From: Pelodera strongyloides
Lineage: Eukaryota; Nematoda; Chromadorea; Rhabditida; Rhabditidae
Direction: 5' to 3'
Length of the DNA: 64,000 bases
Assembly: GCA_036852015.1 (NCBI GenBank)
Contig: JAANDG010000010.1
Span: forward strand, 62,001 to 126,000
The translations under genes and the position numbers were made by a program. This document shows, piece by piece, positions 24,001-35,263 of the stretch. Within the stretch, counting starts at the first letter, position 1, and every line of letters begins with the position of its first letter. The notes under the pieces are model-generated. The model saw only the letters and a program-made list of their open reading frames with translations. It searched no databases and was not told the origin of the DNA.

Positions 24001-25395
24001 TAAAGTAAGAACCGAAAGGTTACGTGGTTGCGTGGTTCTCAAATGAGCGTAAAGTCAGTCAACAATAAAATACAGTTAAGCAGGCCAACTCACTTCTTGT
24101 TGTTGCATTTCCTTCTTCGTTACTTTGTAGACGTCCGCATTCCCCGATGAAATGCACTTTCTCTTCAGAGCCTTTGCTTTCCGGCCTTTGCAAATCATTT
24201 CCGCCTTCTTCCATACTTCTTCACAAATATCATCACTGGATTCGGCCTGGAAAGGCAAAGAATCATATTCATAACTTGTGTATTAATATCCTTTGTTAGC
24301 GCGATAGCGCTAACATAGTTTGGGTTTTTCATGTGTATATTCATATTAATATTCATAATATTCACATGTATATTCATATGAATAATCATAATATTCACAT
24401 GTATATTCATATTAATAATCATAATATTCATGTGTATATTCATAAATTCATATTAATATTGATAATATTCATGTGTAGGTGTTCACTAAATATCATTAAA
24501 ATACGTGAAGACAAACATCTCCGTAATCGAAATTTCAACCAGAATCCACACGTGCACGGGTATAGTTCAGCATTCTAAACAACTTACGCATTAACATTCA
24601 ACTGAACAGATAAAAAAACTGACAATACTAAACATCAACACCAACCTGTTCGTCCGTACAATCGGCTGTAGAAGTAGAAGCCTCGCCCGGCAACGAACAT
24701 CCTTGTTGCGAAGTAGATGGGCGGCAGATTTCGACAAGACCGAAAATTTAGTATTATCAAATTATCATACGAATACGAGATACAAAAATAGTGTTGGGAT
24801 CATTGCCCCAAGAAAGCATACAGATATGGAAAGGAAAACACTATATGGCACAATCGTCCACATAAAATGGTAATTTTCAATTGCTTCACTGAAACATAAA
24901 AAGAACATTTTTCATAAACGGCATAAAAAAACAAAATCAAAACAAACCATAATTTAGAAGCACGGCGGCCTGCTCCGGCATAACGAAGGCGCCAAATTGA
25001 GCGAATCCTGACAGAGAATCACCGTCAGAATCTACTTGGGGGCACACCCGAAGAGCTTTCAACGAAGCAACATCTGGAATGGAACAGTGTGCAAAAAAAA
25101 TGCGTGTATAGCGCATTCAAAATTTCAAAATGCCGAAATTGAAAACAAAGAGAAATGGTGGACCTTAAACTAAATTAAAGCTTAGAGATCGTCAACATTT
25201 CAATCCAATGAACGAAACGGAATTTATATATACACCTGAATGCTGGAAACTAGAAACGGACGGAAGTGCATCTAACAAAAAAGTTAAAGGAGAATGACAA
25301 AAGGTGGCAAAGGAGAAAATAGTAAGAAAAGGAAACCAACCAATATCATTGAATACCATAAAGGCTCCAGAAACCGCATACAGTTTGACTTTCAT
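21019..25395 (-). CDS. TSEN34: tRNA-splicing endonuclease subunit Sen34, 8 exons
   Basis: Exons in transcript order: 25395-25341, 25073-24948, 24740-24646, 24246-24094, 23820-23727, 23110-22952, 21473-21302, 21067-21019; 300 residues, close to the human subunit. The enzyme removes introns from pre-tRNA in the nucleus; Sen34 carries one of the two active sites and cuts the 3' splice site. Seen: an N-terminal domain (KVKLYAVSGAFMVFNDI and FGAFVMPEQAAVLLNYG), an acidic/basic linker, then the nuclease fold with VVHDLWLKGFFVSNGIKYG, EVHASWML and TKKALLLA. These place the family catalytic triad at Y219, H234 and K264, all present. The ATG sits 6 bases after AATTTCAG, a probable spliced-leader acceptor. 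Odd point: exon 3 needs an acceptor TTTTCG in place of TTTTCAG. Reading on past the exon 7 donor gives a slightly different tail ending near 21271, so the last exon is the least certain. Confidence 0.88.
21950..22896. repeat. Large inverted repeat with tRNA-like arms in a TSEN34 intron
   Basis: Left arm 21950-22282 and right arm 22566-22896 are practically identical inverted copies (about 330 bp), with a 283-bp spacer. Each arm carries a tRNA-like stretch; on the left arm, + strand, GGTCCTGTAGTGTAGGAGG precedes GGTTCAATTCC (box B). The arms begin GGGGCCGGCAACACCG. No target-site duplication is obvious. Confidence 0.85.
23240..23637. mobile_element. TTAA palindromic MITE, family 3 (AGGGACAGGCCCATC), in a TSEN34 intron
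   Basis: A 398-bp element with ends TTAAAGGGACAGGCCCATC and its inverse, strongly palindromic (ATGCGCTCTGCTCAAATGTA against its complement at 23492). Relatives lie at 45670 and 50388. Confidence 0.88.
24320..24480. repeat. AT-rich minisatellite (about 30-bp unit)
   Basis: Repeats of a TATTCATATTAATATTCATA / ATATTCACATG unit. The open frames over it on both strands, rich in Met-Asn-Ile-His, are translated repeat. It lies in intron 3 of TSEN34. Confidence 0.9.
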
Positions 25396-26362
25396 TTGAC
25401 TCTGAAATTCTGAAACAAGTTTACATAGGAAACGTGAAAGAATCACTAAGCATATAATAATAAGTACAAATAAGTGAAATTGGCAAATTGTAAATTTAAG
25501 ACTTTAAGATAAGCACTTGACTCCGTGAACCATATGTTGTCATACGAAAAGACGAAAATTAGACTACGCACCTGTCCATATAAATATTTATCCATCAAAT
25601 GGCAATGCCTAACAAAACTAACAACAAAAATAAAGCATCGTTGGTTGGCACAGTGCCAACTAGAAAAAAACGTGCTGAGAATTGAGAAATAAACATAAAA
25701 AATGTTCCTACAATAATAGAAGCACCTCTTAAAAGTGTGGCCAATAAACCGAGATCAGAGAGTCAAAACCGAGAGTATGCATATGCATTATTAAAGTAAA
25801 ACGCTAAAAGAACAACAAAACTACTTTTTGATTATTTATATATGTACATAATAAAAAGCAATAGAGCAACCAAGGAAAATCTATAACGAGCTACGAGCAG
25901 ATTACTATAACGAGCTACGAGCAGATGTAAGTTCAGCAAAAAAAGGCCATTCTATAAAAGTTCTAATAATAAAAAATACAACGACGGGGCGAAGAGACAA
26001 CAAGTACACATAAAAGAAATTCTTAGATATTCGATCAATACGACGTACAGGTACGCTAAGACGTACCTGATAAGCCAAAGCCTCGTCATTGGCACGTCAA
26101 CGATTATACAGTAGGCTTCACATTTTCAGCTTCCTCTGCAGCCTTGTGCTCATGTCTTGACTGAACGAAAGTAAAAATTGAGCGCGTGAAATGTATTACA
26201 CGGATTGGCCACGAGCCACGACCCATCCAAGCCAGCAGGTGAGCTCATCGGCTAATCACCGCGGGAATTAGAATTAGAATACTGCATTTTCTGAGCTGAG
26301 CCATGACCTAACCACCTCCGGATTAGACTATTGAGCATGTGGAGTTCGGTGAAATATATCAG

Positions 26363-26432
26363 AGGGAGAGAAGAGAGAGAGAGAGAGAGAAGAGAGAGAG
26401 AGAAAAGAGAGAGTGAGAGAGAGAGCGAGAGG
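26363..26432. repeat. GA microsatellite between two minus-strand genes
   Basis: (GA)n tract downstream of the chromo-shadow-like gene; overlapping open frames are artefacts. Confidence 0.95.
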
Positions 26433-26481
26433 TGACATAAATTTCGCAAACGCACTTCGCTGGCATGACCAAGGGAAGCAG

Positions 26482-27402
26482 CTACTTGGTGATCTTGGTG
26501 ATCGTTTCATTAGTCCCTATAAACTGCAAAACTGTTAAGAATGGTCAATGGTAGAGAGCAGTTACACACATTACTTAAAATGAAGAACAAAACTAGTACC
26601 TGATTTCGAACGTGCTGGTCCATAAACTTAAACAGACTGTATGCATCAAATTCAAACGCCTCTGGAAATAAAGAGATTCACTCAGACGAACTGGAATAGT
26701 AACAATCAGCCTTGCTCCGTAATTTCATGTTACAACACTGAAGTGAACTCAGTACTAAACATAATACCAACGACAAATATATTTTAGCTACACCACTTAC
26801 TGGAGTAGCCAATGTGAGTCAAAATTTAAATACCATGAATTGAACTACTTAAATGGGGATGATCATGGAGGCATGAATAAAATATGAAAAAAGAATCGTG
26901 TAAGAAGAATAACTTCATATGCTGACCGTTAAAATAAGATATGCGTTCCTCTCCGTTCACCATCCACGTCACTAAGATTGTGCCATCAGATGCGCGAAAG
27001 ATATCTCGGACATAAGTAGATCGAACTCGGAAATTCTTGGCTGTTCCGGCTGAAAGTTGAACGAGATAATGAAACTATCGTCAAAATACATACACTAATG
27101 TCCCTTCAGCAGTACAAGTTCAGGCACTATAAACACAATACGCACGTATAATTCAATACGAACAGGGGAGTCTGCAAGTTCTACTACACTAGTGGAATTT
27201 TTGTATTGTACCGCATTTTCTTTAGCTCCCTGCGAGGCGCCATAAGAGACATCTCCCGACTCCGTGCTTATGGTCACAGGGTAGCGGGATCAAGTATTGT
27301 TGTGCGCGCAATTTTTTTTTTTGAACAAAAGTGCTAAGGGCATGGTTAAAGGTTAAAAACTATGAACTTACGCACAAGTCCGTTCTCTTTACTCTTCTGC
27401 AT
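26482..27402 (-). CDS. Small chromo/chromo-shadow-like domain protein, 4 exons, 5' end uncertain
   Basis: Exons in transcript order: 27402-27372, 27049-26927, 26661-26600, 26523-26482, in consistent phase, 85 residues from the first ATG. The core (YVRDIFRASDGTILVTWMV, then NGEERISYFNEAFEF and YSLFKFMDQHV) has the pattern of a chromo-shadow fold: three strands with a V-x-W strand, then a helix. This is a fold-level resemblance, not a confirmed hit. The first exon is preceded by TTTTTTTCAG and stays open upstream of the ATG to that acceptor (27445), so it could be a trans-spliced first exon or an internal exon of a longer gene. It lies immediately upstream of TSEN34 on the same strand. Confidence 0.45.
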
Positions 27403-29360
27403 AAATCGTAGTATGTGGCAGCGAGATGGTCGCGTTGCCCCCTCTCTGAAAAAAATCATAATAATGTATCAAAATAGCCAGGGACAGAACTGAAACTGAA
27501 GAACTAGTCGCAAGAGGCAATCTGATAATATATATAAATACTTTATTGCGTTAAAAAAAGGCAACAACAAAGCGGATCGAGAAAAAAAGAAACAAAGAAA
27601 AGGAGAATAACAACAATAACAATAATCGTAAAAGCATGCCCAATATCAAAATAAAGCGAAGAAATTGCGTTTTATGTTAATTCGGTCAGTGAGGAATAAC
27701 CTTCTTATTTAAAAAAAACGGGACCACAAGGAGCGTTCGAGTTGGGAAAAGTTTGAAGAATTTCGGAAAAGCGGTTCAAGGTGGAACTTTTCTACGTTGA
27801 AAGGCAGGATATGCAGCTATGTACGTCTGTGGTCTCTCATTACGGCTCTATGTTTTAACTTTTCTTGCGTTTCCATCCTGAACCGACTTTTCCAGAATTC
27901 TGCAAAATTTTCCCATCTTATCTATCTTAATTGCGCATACAAGCGAAAACAATAGCACGCACAGTTGGAAAAGTCAAACAACTATTGTCTCAAACGTTTG
28001 AAAAAATGTCTAAGAGCAGAATTAGTAATAGTAACATACCGGTATATGTTTATAAATAAAATTATAACTAGAGAGCATATGCATATATGGAAAGTTGACT
28101 GGGGAACGAAGAAAAAATTAAAATTGTCACAATATATAGGAGGGGAGGGGCTTCGCGCGTTCGTTGCTTATTTTGGAACACACGTCTCTAAACATTTCTT
28201 TTCGGATGAGGTTAATGCAAGCATCCCAAAAAATCGGTGTGTGCCAATACTACTGTATTTCTGCACGAAACCTGCATATGTTATATAAAAAATTAAAAAT
28301 ATTTTCGTGTAGTTACAAGATAGGTAAATTTTCAGCATAAACCCCAGGAGGATGGCCAATATACGACACAATGAGCTACATGGTAGAGGTAAATTAACAC
28401 GATCCAAACAGCGGAAGGACATTGGCACTTCAAAGTTGACACTAATAATAACCACAGATCATGTATCATTAAATCGCCCAAGGCTTTGGGCTGCCCAACA
28501 CCCAGTGCGCTGAATTTCGTTGGATTGAGTAAGCAGGCGGAATGCAACATTGGTGCTTGATTAGATTAAATGTATATTAGTGTCATACTTCTTCTTCGTT
28601 ATTTTTCATTGTTGACCCTGTTTTTTGCTTGTTTTACGTGTATCACACGTTGTCTTCCGGCTGTTCTGAGTACTTTACTCTGCATTTGTTTGTGAATAAA
28701 GTATTTATTAAAAAATTGTTTCATCTTCCAGCTCTCCCAATTGGATCTCACACTAACTACTGTTCTAATTCATTTATTAATTGCGCACAAAGGCGGTTTT
28801 TTATACTTGTTATGCTTAATAATTTATGCTGCGCGAGTGAACTTCTCACAGGTGAGAAGTCCGACCGCGTAAACCATAAATTTAGCAGCACATCATTTTG
28901 CTCATAATATCGCATTGCATTTCAACGCTTTTGATGGAAGATTCAGTTCCCTCAAGAGAGAGCCGCACTCGTGGATTTGCTATCGAAAAACTGCTGCATT
29001 TGGTGTTTTTGCGAATTTTACGCGCCTCTTTGGTCCTTTACTTTTCATTATTTGTAGTCTCGCGTATGTTTCTTTCTTAGTCGTGCATTTTTTGCCGCCC
29101 AGAAAATGCACACTACGTCAAAATTCAAACGACACCTTTTCTTTAAACTACGAATTATTTGTAATTTGGTCAATACGGTTGTGTATGTGATCAAAAAATT
29201 TGTGGGAATTTCTCGGGACTTTTTTCATCTCACAGTTCGTCGATCCAAACAAAACTGCGGTAATAGGGATTGCGTACGACAGCATCCAATGCACGAAAAT
29301 TTACTGAAAATTTTTTATCCAATTTTTTTAATAAAAATGTTGTAGAAAAATATATTTTTT
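27403..29360. other. No confident gene; contains a decayed inverted repeat
   Basis: Apart from the inverted repeat at 27735-27920, nothing here resolves into a gene. The open frames at 28168-28550 and 28629-29345 lack splice-consistent neighbours and recognisable motifs. Confidence 0.5.
27735..27920. repeat. Decayed inverted repeat related to the GCGTTCGAGTTGGG elements
   Basis: The left side GAGCGTTCGAGTTGGGAAAA...AATTTCGGAAAAGCGG pairs imperfectly with CCGACTTTTCCAGAATT...AAAATTTTCCCA on the right. It appears related to the better kept elements at 33133 and 39209. Confidence 0.55.
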
Positions 29361-29364
29361 GAAG

Positions 29365-30180
29365 TTGATTCTTAATGGATCAACGTGAAACTGCGAAGCG
29401 CGCTAGAATAGAGTATTTTGAGCATATCTGTAAAAGGGCATTTCTCAAAACGCCGTAGTTTTCGAGAAAATTTATACAGCGCAAAACAACCTAGCTTTTT
29501 ATGGGCCAATGGCAAGAAAATAGGGTTCAGAAAAAAATATTTTTTTATACTTTAAACTTCACGGATCAATCTGAAACTGCGAAGCGCGCTCAAATACAAT
29601 ATTTTGAGAATCTCAGACAAGGGGCATTACCCAATACGCCTTGGTTTTCGAAAAAATTGATACAGCGCAAAAAACCGGCATTTTTGACACCAATGGCGTA
29701 AAAATAGAGTTGAGAAAAAATTGTTTTTTTTTTTTGATACTTTAAACAGTGTGGATCAATCTGAAACTGCTAAGCGCGCTCAAATACAATATTTTGAGAA
29801 TCCCAGACAAAGGCATTATGCAAAACGCCCTGATTTCCGAGAAACTTGGTACATCGCATCACAACCAAGTAATTTAAGCGGCACGGTCGGCCCTGGGAGT
29901 GCAACAAGGGTTCCGAAATTTTTTTCCTTTTTATACATTAAAGTGTACGTATTTTGCGAAACTGTGACGTAATCTAGATTACAGTTTTTAGCACCATAGT
30001 CAAACGGTATTATTCAATACGCCCTACTTCCGAGAAAATTTACATAGAGCAAAACAACCCAGTCATGGTTGGCCCAGTTCGTGCAACTAAGATTGAGAAG
30101 AACTTTTTAGTGCTTCAAACTTGCGGATCTATGTGAAACTGTGCTGCGCGCTCGAGGATACTCTGGCCCACAACTCTAAA
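29365..30180. repeat. Satellite-like tandem repeat, unit about 190 bp, four to five units
   Basis: The block GGATCAATCTGAAACTGCGA followed by AGCGCGCTCAAATACAATA recurs at about 29376, 29562, 29752 and 30124, with a diverged unit near 29950. Each unit also has a GCATTA...ACGCC...CGAGAAAATT...CAGCGCAAAACAACC part. Open frames spanning two units are repeats of each other and not evidence of a gene. Confidence 0.85.
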
Positions 30181-30239
30181 AAACATTGCTGTGGAAAAAT
30201 TTCGTAGTTTATCAGAAAGATGGTGCATCATAAAGCGGA

Positions 30240-30880
30240 TTATTTTCGCGAAAACAATACTTCTTCTTCTGATGGGTGTGTCAGCTGAGTTCTCAACAGT
30301 CGTACAATGAAATTCTATGCGGGCGAGGTATCGCGATAGGTGAACAGGAACTTCTGCAACATCTCAGATGCAGAGCCCTCTTCTCTGTATAGTTTCTTCT
30401 ATGCACAACGTACCAGGGTGTCCTTCATATAGCATCCTCAGCATTTTTCCAGGCAGCGAGCGGGGCACAACAATCCGATGTCCCAGGAAAAGGCACCCCT
30501 TGAAACTCTACAGTTTTATCCTTAGGTTGTGGCAATTGTGCAAGGCACATCATGATATTCTTTGAGGTCTCCTTACTGTCCTCAATTCCTACCATATTCG
30601 GCAAGTTCCAATGACGACGTCTTCGGGCACTAGATATGATTCACTCAGTCTTGATCCTTGATAACTTGATAGTGCGTCGGCTTTTTTAAAGGTTGCTGAT
30701 GATCGGTACTGGCACCCTCAATTAGGGGCAATTAGGGGCTCGTGATCGGTCAACATCGTGAAGGTTCGTCGATTACTCATGGCATACACAAGGTCGAGGG
30801 CTTCTTTCTCGGGAAACGTGGTTGAGTCTCCTTGCACACACAAAGACAGCCTTCCACGGCTCCATTTGTTCAACAAAAAA
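30240..30880 (-). mobile_element. Decayed gypsy-type LTR retrotransposon pol remnant
   Basis: Read on the minus strand, 30720-30820 encodes an RNase H-like stretch (FPEKEALDLVYAM, then TFTMLTDHEPLI). About 30420-30480 gives an integrase N-terminal stretch (IVVPRSLPGKMLRMLYEGHPG is seen across it), and a further piece near 30340 reads EMLQKFLFTYRDTSP. The parts are in pol order but in different frames and broken by stops, so this is a fossil. Confidence 0.7.
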
Positions 30881-31468
30881 TGTCTTTGATGGCGGATTTT
30901 CTATAGTGCGGATGTGTCAAAATTATGCAAAATTACGGTAAATTGCACACGATTTTGCGAATTGATACTTGCAAGGAAAACTCGCGGTTTTTGGCATACT
31001 TGTAAACCCCATTAGCAAAAGAAGATCCACGACTAGTTACCGTAGTCAGCATCCAAAAAACGGCCAAAAACGACTTTGCGGACGTGCACCATGTTGAAAG
31101 CCCATGTAGAACTCGATAACGACCTTCCCTACCGCGGTCGCCATGTAGAACTCAGCTAGCGGCCGGCCCCGCCGCTAGCCATTCTATGTTGAATATAACT
31201 CTGTATATAATGTGTTGTAGATGTTCAGAAAGATACACAGAGAATATAGCCATTATACTTTATCCTTGGACCATGGCCAAGAGCTGACGCTCTTGGTCAA
31301 TGCACACACACAACTGATGTTAGTAGGAGTATGTGTTAGTAAACAACGTAAGAGAGACAAGTGCAATTTATCTAAGAACGGCTCACTATAAAAATAACAC
31401 ACACACCACACACCTAAGTACAAAGCAATTAATCACTTGCAACTTCTCCTCACTTATACCCAGAAGAA

Positions 31469-31561
31469 GTCGTCCACGGCAATCGCGCAAAATTAGCATA
31501 GGGTACATAGGATTTGCTTATCATATGCAAATTTTCCAAAGGAGCTGGCATTTCGCTTTAA
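31469..31561. mobile_element. Half copy of TTAA MITE family 6
   Basis: Matches the right half of the complete element at 42362-42532 (CACGGCAATCG...TTAGCATA...TTTCCAAAGGAGCTGGCATT) and ends CGCTTTAA. No left half is present. Confidence 0.75.
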
Positions 31562-31659
31562 TTTAATCAGTATCAGTAAGCATATTCCTGTGCTGCACAT
31601 GCTATTTTGAGCCCATAAACGCACTCAAAGACCAGTCTGCTGTTCATTCTCGGTAAAAT

Positions 31660-32140
31660 TGAAGAATACTTTATCTTACCCCATTGAAGTATGCTACCCA
31701 AATTTTAAATATACTACCCCAATTGTCCCCAATTATAGGGGTACTATTTTGCAACATGAAAAATACTACCCCACCATTGAAGAATACAACCCTTCTTGAC
31801 ATTTTAATACTCCATGCAATGGGGTAGTAAATTGTAATCATGGGGTTGTGTTCTTATGTGAAGGGGTAGTATTTTTCCATACAGGGTTGGTATATTCAAA
31901 TGGTGGGGTAGTGATCTTCAAAGCCTAGGTAATTTTGCGTTAAACTACCCCCTACATTAAAAATACTATCCCTTTTTACGAAATATTACCCCCACCCATT
32001 GATTTTTATTACCCCATGGGAAAAATTACAAAATAGTACCCACGCCAATTGAATATGACTACCCCATCATTGAATATGACTACCCCATCAATTGAATATG
32101 ACTTCCCCACCAAATGAATACGGTTACGCCACCCCACCAA
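31660..32140. repeat. TACCCC-rich degenerate repeat in both orientations
   Basis: Many copies of ACTACCCCA or CTACCCCAT spaced by AT-rich words (GAATATGACTACCCCATC at about 32050-32100). A middle block is inverted (GGGGTAGTAAATTGTAA, GGGGTAGTATTTTTCC). Isolated copies occur near 60280. The class is unknown. Confidence 0.75.
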
Positions 32141-32293
32141 TCGAACCTCTTAATTTAAGTAAATAATGGAAACGTAGCGCAACTTTATTTTACATTTGGC
32201 ATAGGGCATAGGAGTAGTATTTCTCAAAAAGGAGTAGTGTTCTTCAGTTATACCTCTCCTCTAGATCCTGTACAAAATTTTCTAGATACGCTA

Positions 32294-32375
32294 TTCAGAA
32301 AAAGCATAAGCTATTCAGGAAAGAAGGTCCTATAGAGGATCTTCAGAGGATCTTCTTTCCTGAATAGCTTATACA
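32294..32375. repeat. Short hairpin
   Basis: The sequence AAGCTATTCAGGAAAGAAG is followed after a short loop by CTTCTTTCCTGAATAGCTT, an almost perfect stem of about 19 bp, with GGATCTTCAGAGGATC in the loop. Confidence 0.8.
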
Positions 32376-32992
32376 AATTTGCATATTATACAAGCGGTTT
32401 TCGCAGCCCGGAGGAATCTGGGATATTTGTCACAGAGAAAGTGGGGGAAAACTTTTAGAAGGTGGGCATGAGCCTTTATAGACCGCCTTACATATCAAAC
32501 CGCTTTACATCGAGTTGAACAGTCACTTTAGACTCTCGTGAGTAGTATTTTGTACGGAAAACAACATTATTTCGAATGAAGAATTGTCGTAAATTGGTCT
32601 ACGACCATCTTCCAACATGTTTTTAATTTCAATCTTTCTGATTCCCAGTTTTCCTGCTTTTATTTTAAAAAACAATGACTTCTGTCTCATTTTTAACTTT
32701 TCGATTCGTACGCCTAAAAATAACAAACTGTTAAAATTGGGCGGGACTAAAAATTGTAATTGACGCGCAATTTAGCCCCATTTTAGGCTCCGCCCATCCT
32801 AGTACCGGGCAAAACGAACTGTGATCTTTTCTCATCCAAAAATCTGTTCTTGTCGTTTTCTATTCGCTAGTTCCTAAGCGCGTCAGCGCTTCTTGTATTC
32901 GAACGTCTCTCCGTTTCACGTTAGACGCTTTGAGTTTCATTCGTACTCTTCCAGGCTGGCATTATTTGTTTGTCAGTTTCTTTAGGCAAAGT

Positions 32993-33005
32993 TTATTGTT
33001 TCAGG
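32993..33005 (+). promoter_or_regulatory. Probable spliced-leader trans-splice acceptor of the CISD3-type gene
   Basis: TTTATTGTTTCAG lies one base before the initiating ATG with no donor-linked coding exon upstream. In nematodes this layout marks trans-splicing of a leader onto the first exon. Confidence 0.6.
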
Positions 33006-35263
33006 ATGCTCAGCCGGGTGAGCGGTCGAATTGTTGCTTCAACGCAGAAGGTAGCTTTACTTATGTATATCAGTAGTCATTTAAATACATAATCTTGTCG
33101 TGCTCTGCTCGTCGTGCTCCTCTTCCATGTAAGGGCGCGTTCGGGTTGCTCTTTCCGAAAGAGAAAGAGGCAAAAACCCCGTTCGGGTTGGACCTTTCCG
33201 AAAGGATTTAATGCTTTGTGAAAGTCAAAAGTACAGTACACACTTTCCGTGAACATGCAGGGGTTTTATTTTTTATTTGAATGTGCACGGTCTGCGCACT
33301 TGTGCACAATTTCGGCATTGTATTTTTTCCCGACCGCCAACCTGCCCGCAGGCATATGGCAGTACGTGCACAAGACCGGAGGGAAATGCACAGTGCACAA
33401 TTAAATCGATTCAAATCTTAAAACGAAAACCCCTGCGTGTTCACGGAAAGTGTGTACTGTACTTTTCACTTTCACAAAGCATTAAATCCTTTCGGAAAGG
33501 TCCAACCCGAACGGGGTTTTTGCCTCTTTCTCTTTCGGAAAGAGCAACCCGAACTCGCCCTAAGCATGCAACTGTGTGGGAGAGGAGGTGTCAGGCATCA
33601 ATTGAAGGATTTCTGATAAGTCTACGCCACGTAGAAAACCACGTGAATATTTCTAAACATCTAGGTTCAAACCCGAGGCGCCGCCAAGGGAGTGCGTGTC
33701 GAATCTTTCGCGGCTGATATCCTACCTTACAAAGGAAAGGATACCCTTAAACGACCGATTAAGGTACCTATAATTTTTTATCCTTATTGTTTTGGATGAT
33801 TATAGTTGGGTTTCAGAAATTCCTCCTTAATATGAAGGGACCAATAGGCACCTACTCTGTGGTACTTAATCGCCCAGTTTCGTACAAACAGAAGGTACAA
33901 AAACGATTAGTTATTCTTAATTTCTACAGTTTCCACAGAGAAGAATCATATTAATGAGTCTCGTTTGACCCAATGTAGTCTTTCTGATGAACATTGTGTG
34001 ATAGGAAAGTGTCCCGTCCTTGTCTGAATGTTAATGGCTTATTTAGTTTTTCTTTTACATTTTTGATGGCTGATATAGGCTTCACTTACAAACAGTAAAT
34101 GTTTAGGTCAAGTTGGAGGCCGGTAAATCCTACCACTGGTGCTCTTGCGGTTATTCCGCCAAACAGGTATATTTAGTGCGTTTTCTTTTGATTTCGATGC
34201 GCAATTACCGTATAAAAACAAAAGGAGGAGGCCTGGATCTAATCCGGACCGCTCTACTTGTAAAGCCTGGCAAATAATGTTAGCGCCATGCGCTACGAAA
34301 GGAATATAGTGGAAGTGGAATTGTGGAATAATGAAAATCGGAAATTGCAACACCGTGCGGTGCGCCTTCGTGTTTAACACTCTCATTCTTTTAGTTTTTT
34401 ATTTATATTATACCTGGTTTCGACATTGATCCCATATTTAGCCTTTCTGCGACGGAACCCATCAGCTCAATGGTATCACAATGAACAAGCCCATCAAGTT
34501 CCAGGTATGCCTAATGAAAACTAAAAGTGTTCGGAATGTCAGCCTGACCTCACCAAAAATCATCCCTAAGCCCCGGAGACAATTATAAATTTGTATATTT
34601 CAACGAAACATCGATAATACAGCCCATAACGTTCCGAAGACACTAAGCTGCATCTATACATATAGTAACTCGTATATATTATACCCACACCCAGATTGAA
34701 ACTGAGCGTTCTATGATTTCCTATTTTTATAATTTAACTCCCGTTAATAATTCGTTTACATCTAGGTTGAAAAGAACGGCGACTACGTCCTCTGTGGATG
34801 CAAGCACACCGACTCTCGTCCTATTTGCGACGGCACACACAAGACCGTGAGTTTTATGATAATAATTAACGCAATATATATACACATATATATATATATA
34901 TATATACCGTAGTTACGCTTCGACAATAGCTCTCCCAGCTACCAATTAGTGACCAGTTCTTTTCTCTAATAACTGTCACATGTCACTCGTCTACATTTTA
35001 CACACATTGAACTTGTATGTAAATTTTAAAAGGTTATATGCTTTGTTATATTTTCTGTTAGTTGATCCCCTTGCCTGCTTCTGTCAGGGCCGGTGTTCGT
35101 GTCACCAAAAATATAAGAGAACTAACGAACACAAACCTTGCAGCTCTCTCAAGAACCTGCCAGTGCCTCCGCCCATCGCTTGGTTGCCTTCGGGGAGAGT
35201 CCCGTATACGACGGTGTGGCCCACAAACTAGGATACCATCCCAAAAACGGAGGATTCCAGTAG
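33006..35263 (+). CDS. CISD3: Mitochondrial CISD3-type protein with two CDGSH iron-sulfur domains, 6 exons
   Basis: Exons 33006-33050, 33817-33894, 34107-34166, 34442-34504, 34766-34846 and 35144-35263 all join in phase 0 and give 148 residues. Two CDGSH motifs are complete: WCSCGYSAKQPFCDGTH with ligands C53, C55, C64 and H68, and LCGCKHTDSRPICDGTH with C92, C94, C103 and H107. Each should hold a 2Fe-2S cluster by three Cys and one His. Having two motifs in one chain, and no transmembrane anchor, is the CISD3 (MiNT) layout; such proteins sit in the mitochondrial matrix. The N-terminus (MLSRVSGRIVASTQK) is basic and hydroxylated like a targeting peptide. A 0.43-kb inverted-repeat element sits in the first intron. 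The last exon is chosen by phase and its ESPVYDGVAHKLGY tail; other frames there look non-coding. Confidence 0.9.
33133..33561. mobile_element. Palindromic element with AGGGCGCGTTCGGGTTG ends
   Basis: A 429-bp inverted repeat: AGGGCGCGTTCGGGTTGC ... CAACCCGAACTCGCCCT, flanked by TAA on both sides. The arms (CTTTCCGAAAGAGAAAGAGG, GTGTACTGTACTTTTCACTT) match over more than 100 bp. It lies in intron 1 of the CISD3 gene. The 146-residue open frame over it is not a gene. Confidence 0.8.
34868..34908. repeat. TA microsatellite
   Basis: (TA)n tract with two CA steps in the last intron of the CISD3 gene. Confidence 0.95.

Noticed and set aside
24195..24578. Met/Asn/Ile/His-rich open frames on both strands
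   Set aside because: They are translations of the AT-rich minisatellite at 24320-24480.
28629..29345. Overlapping hydrophobic + strand open frames
   Set aside because: They lack splice-consistent partners and recognisable motifs; base composition matches the surrounding non-coding sequence.
33277..33717. 146-residue + strand open frame
   Set aside because: It runs through the arms of the palindromic element at 33133-33561 and lies in CISD3 intron 1; no family motif.
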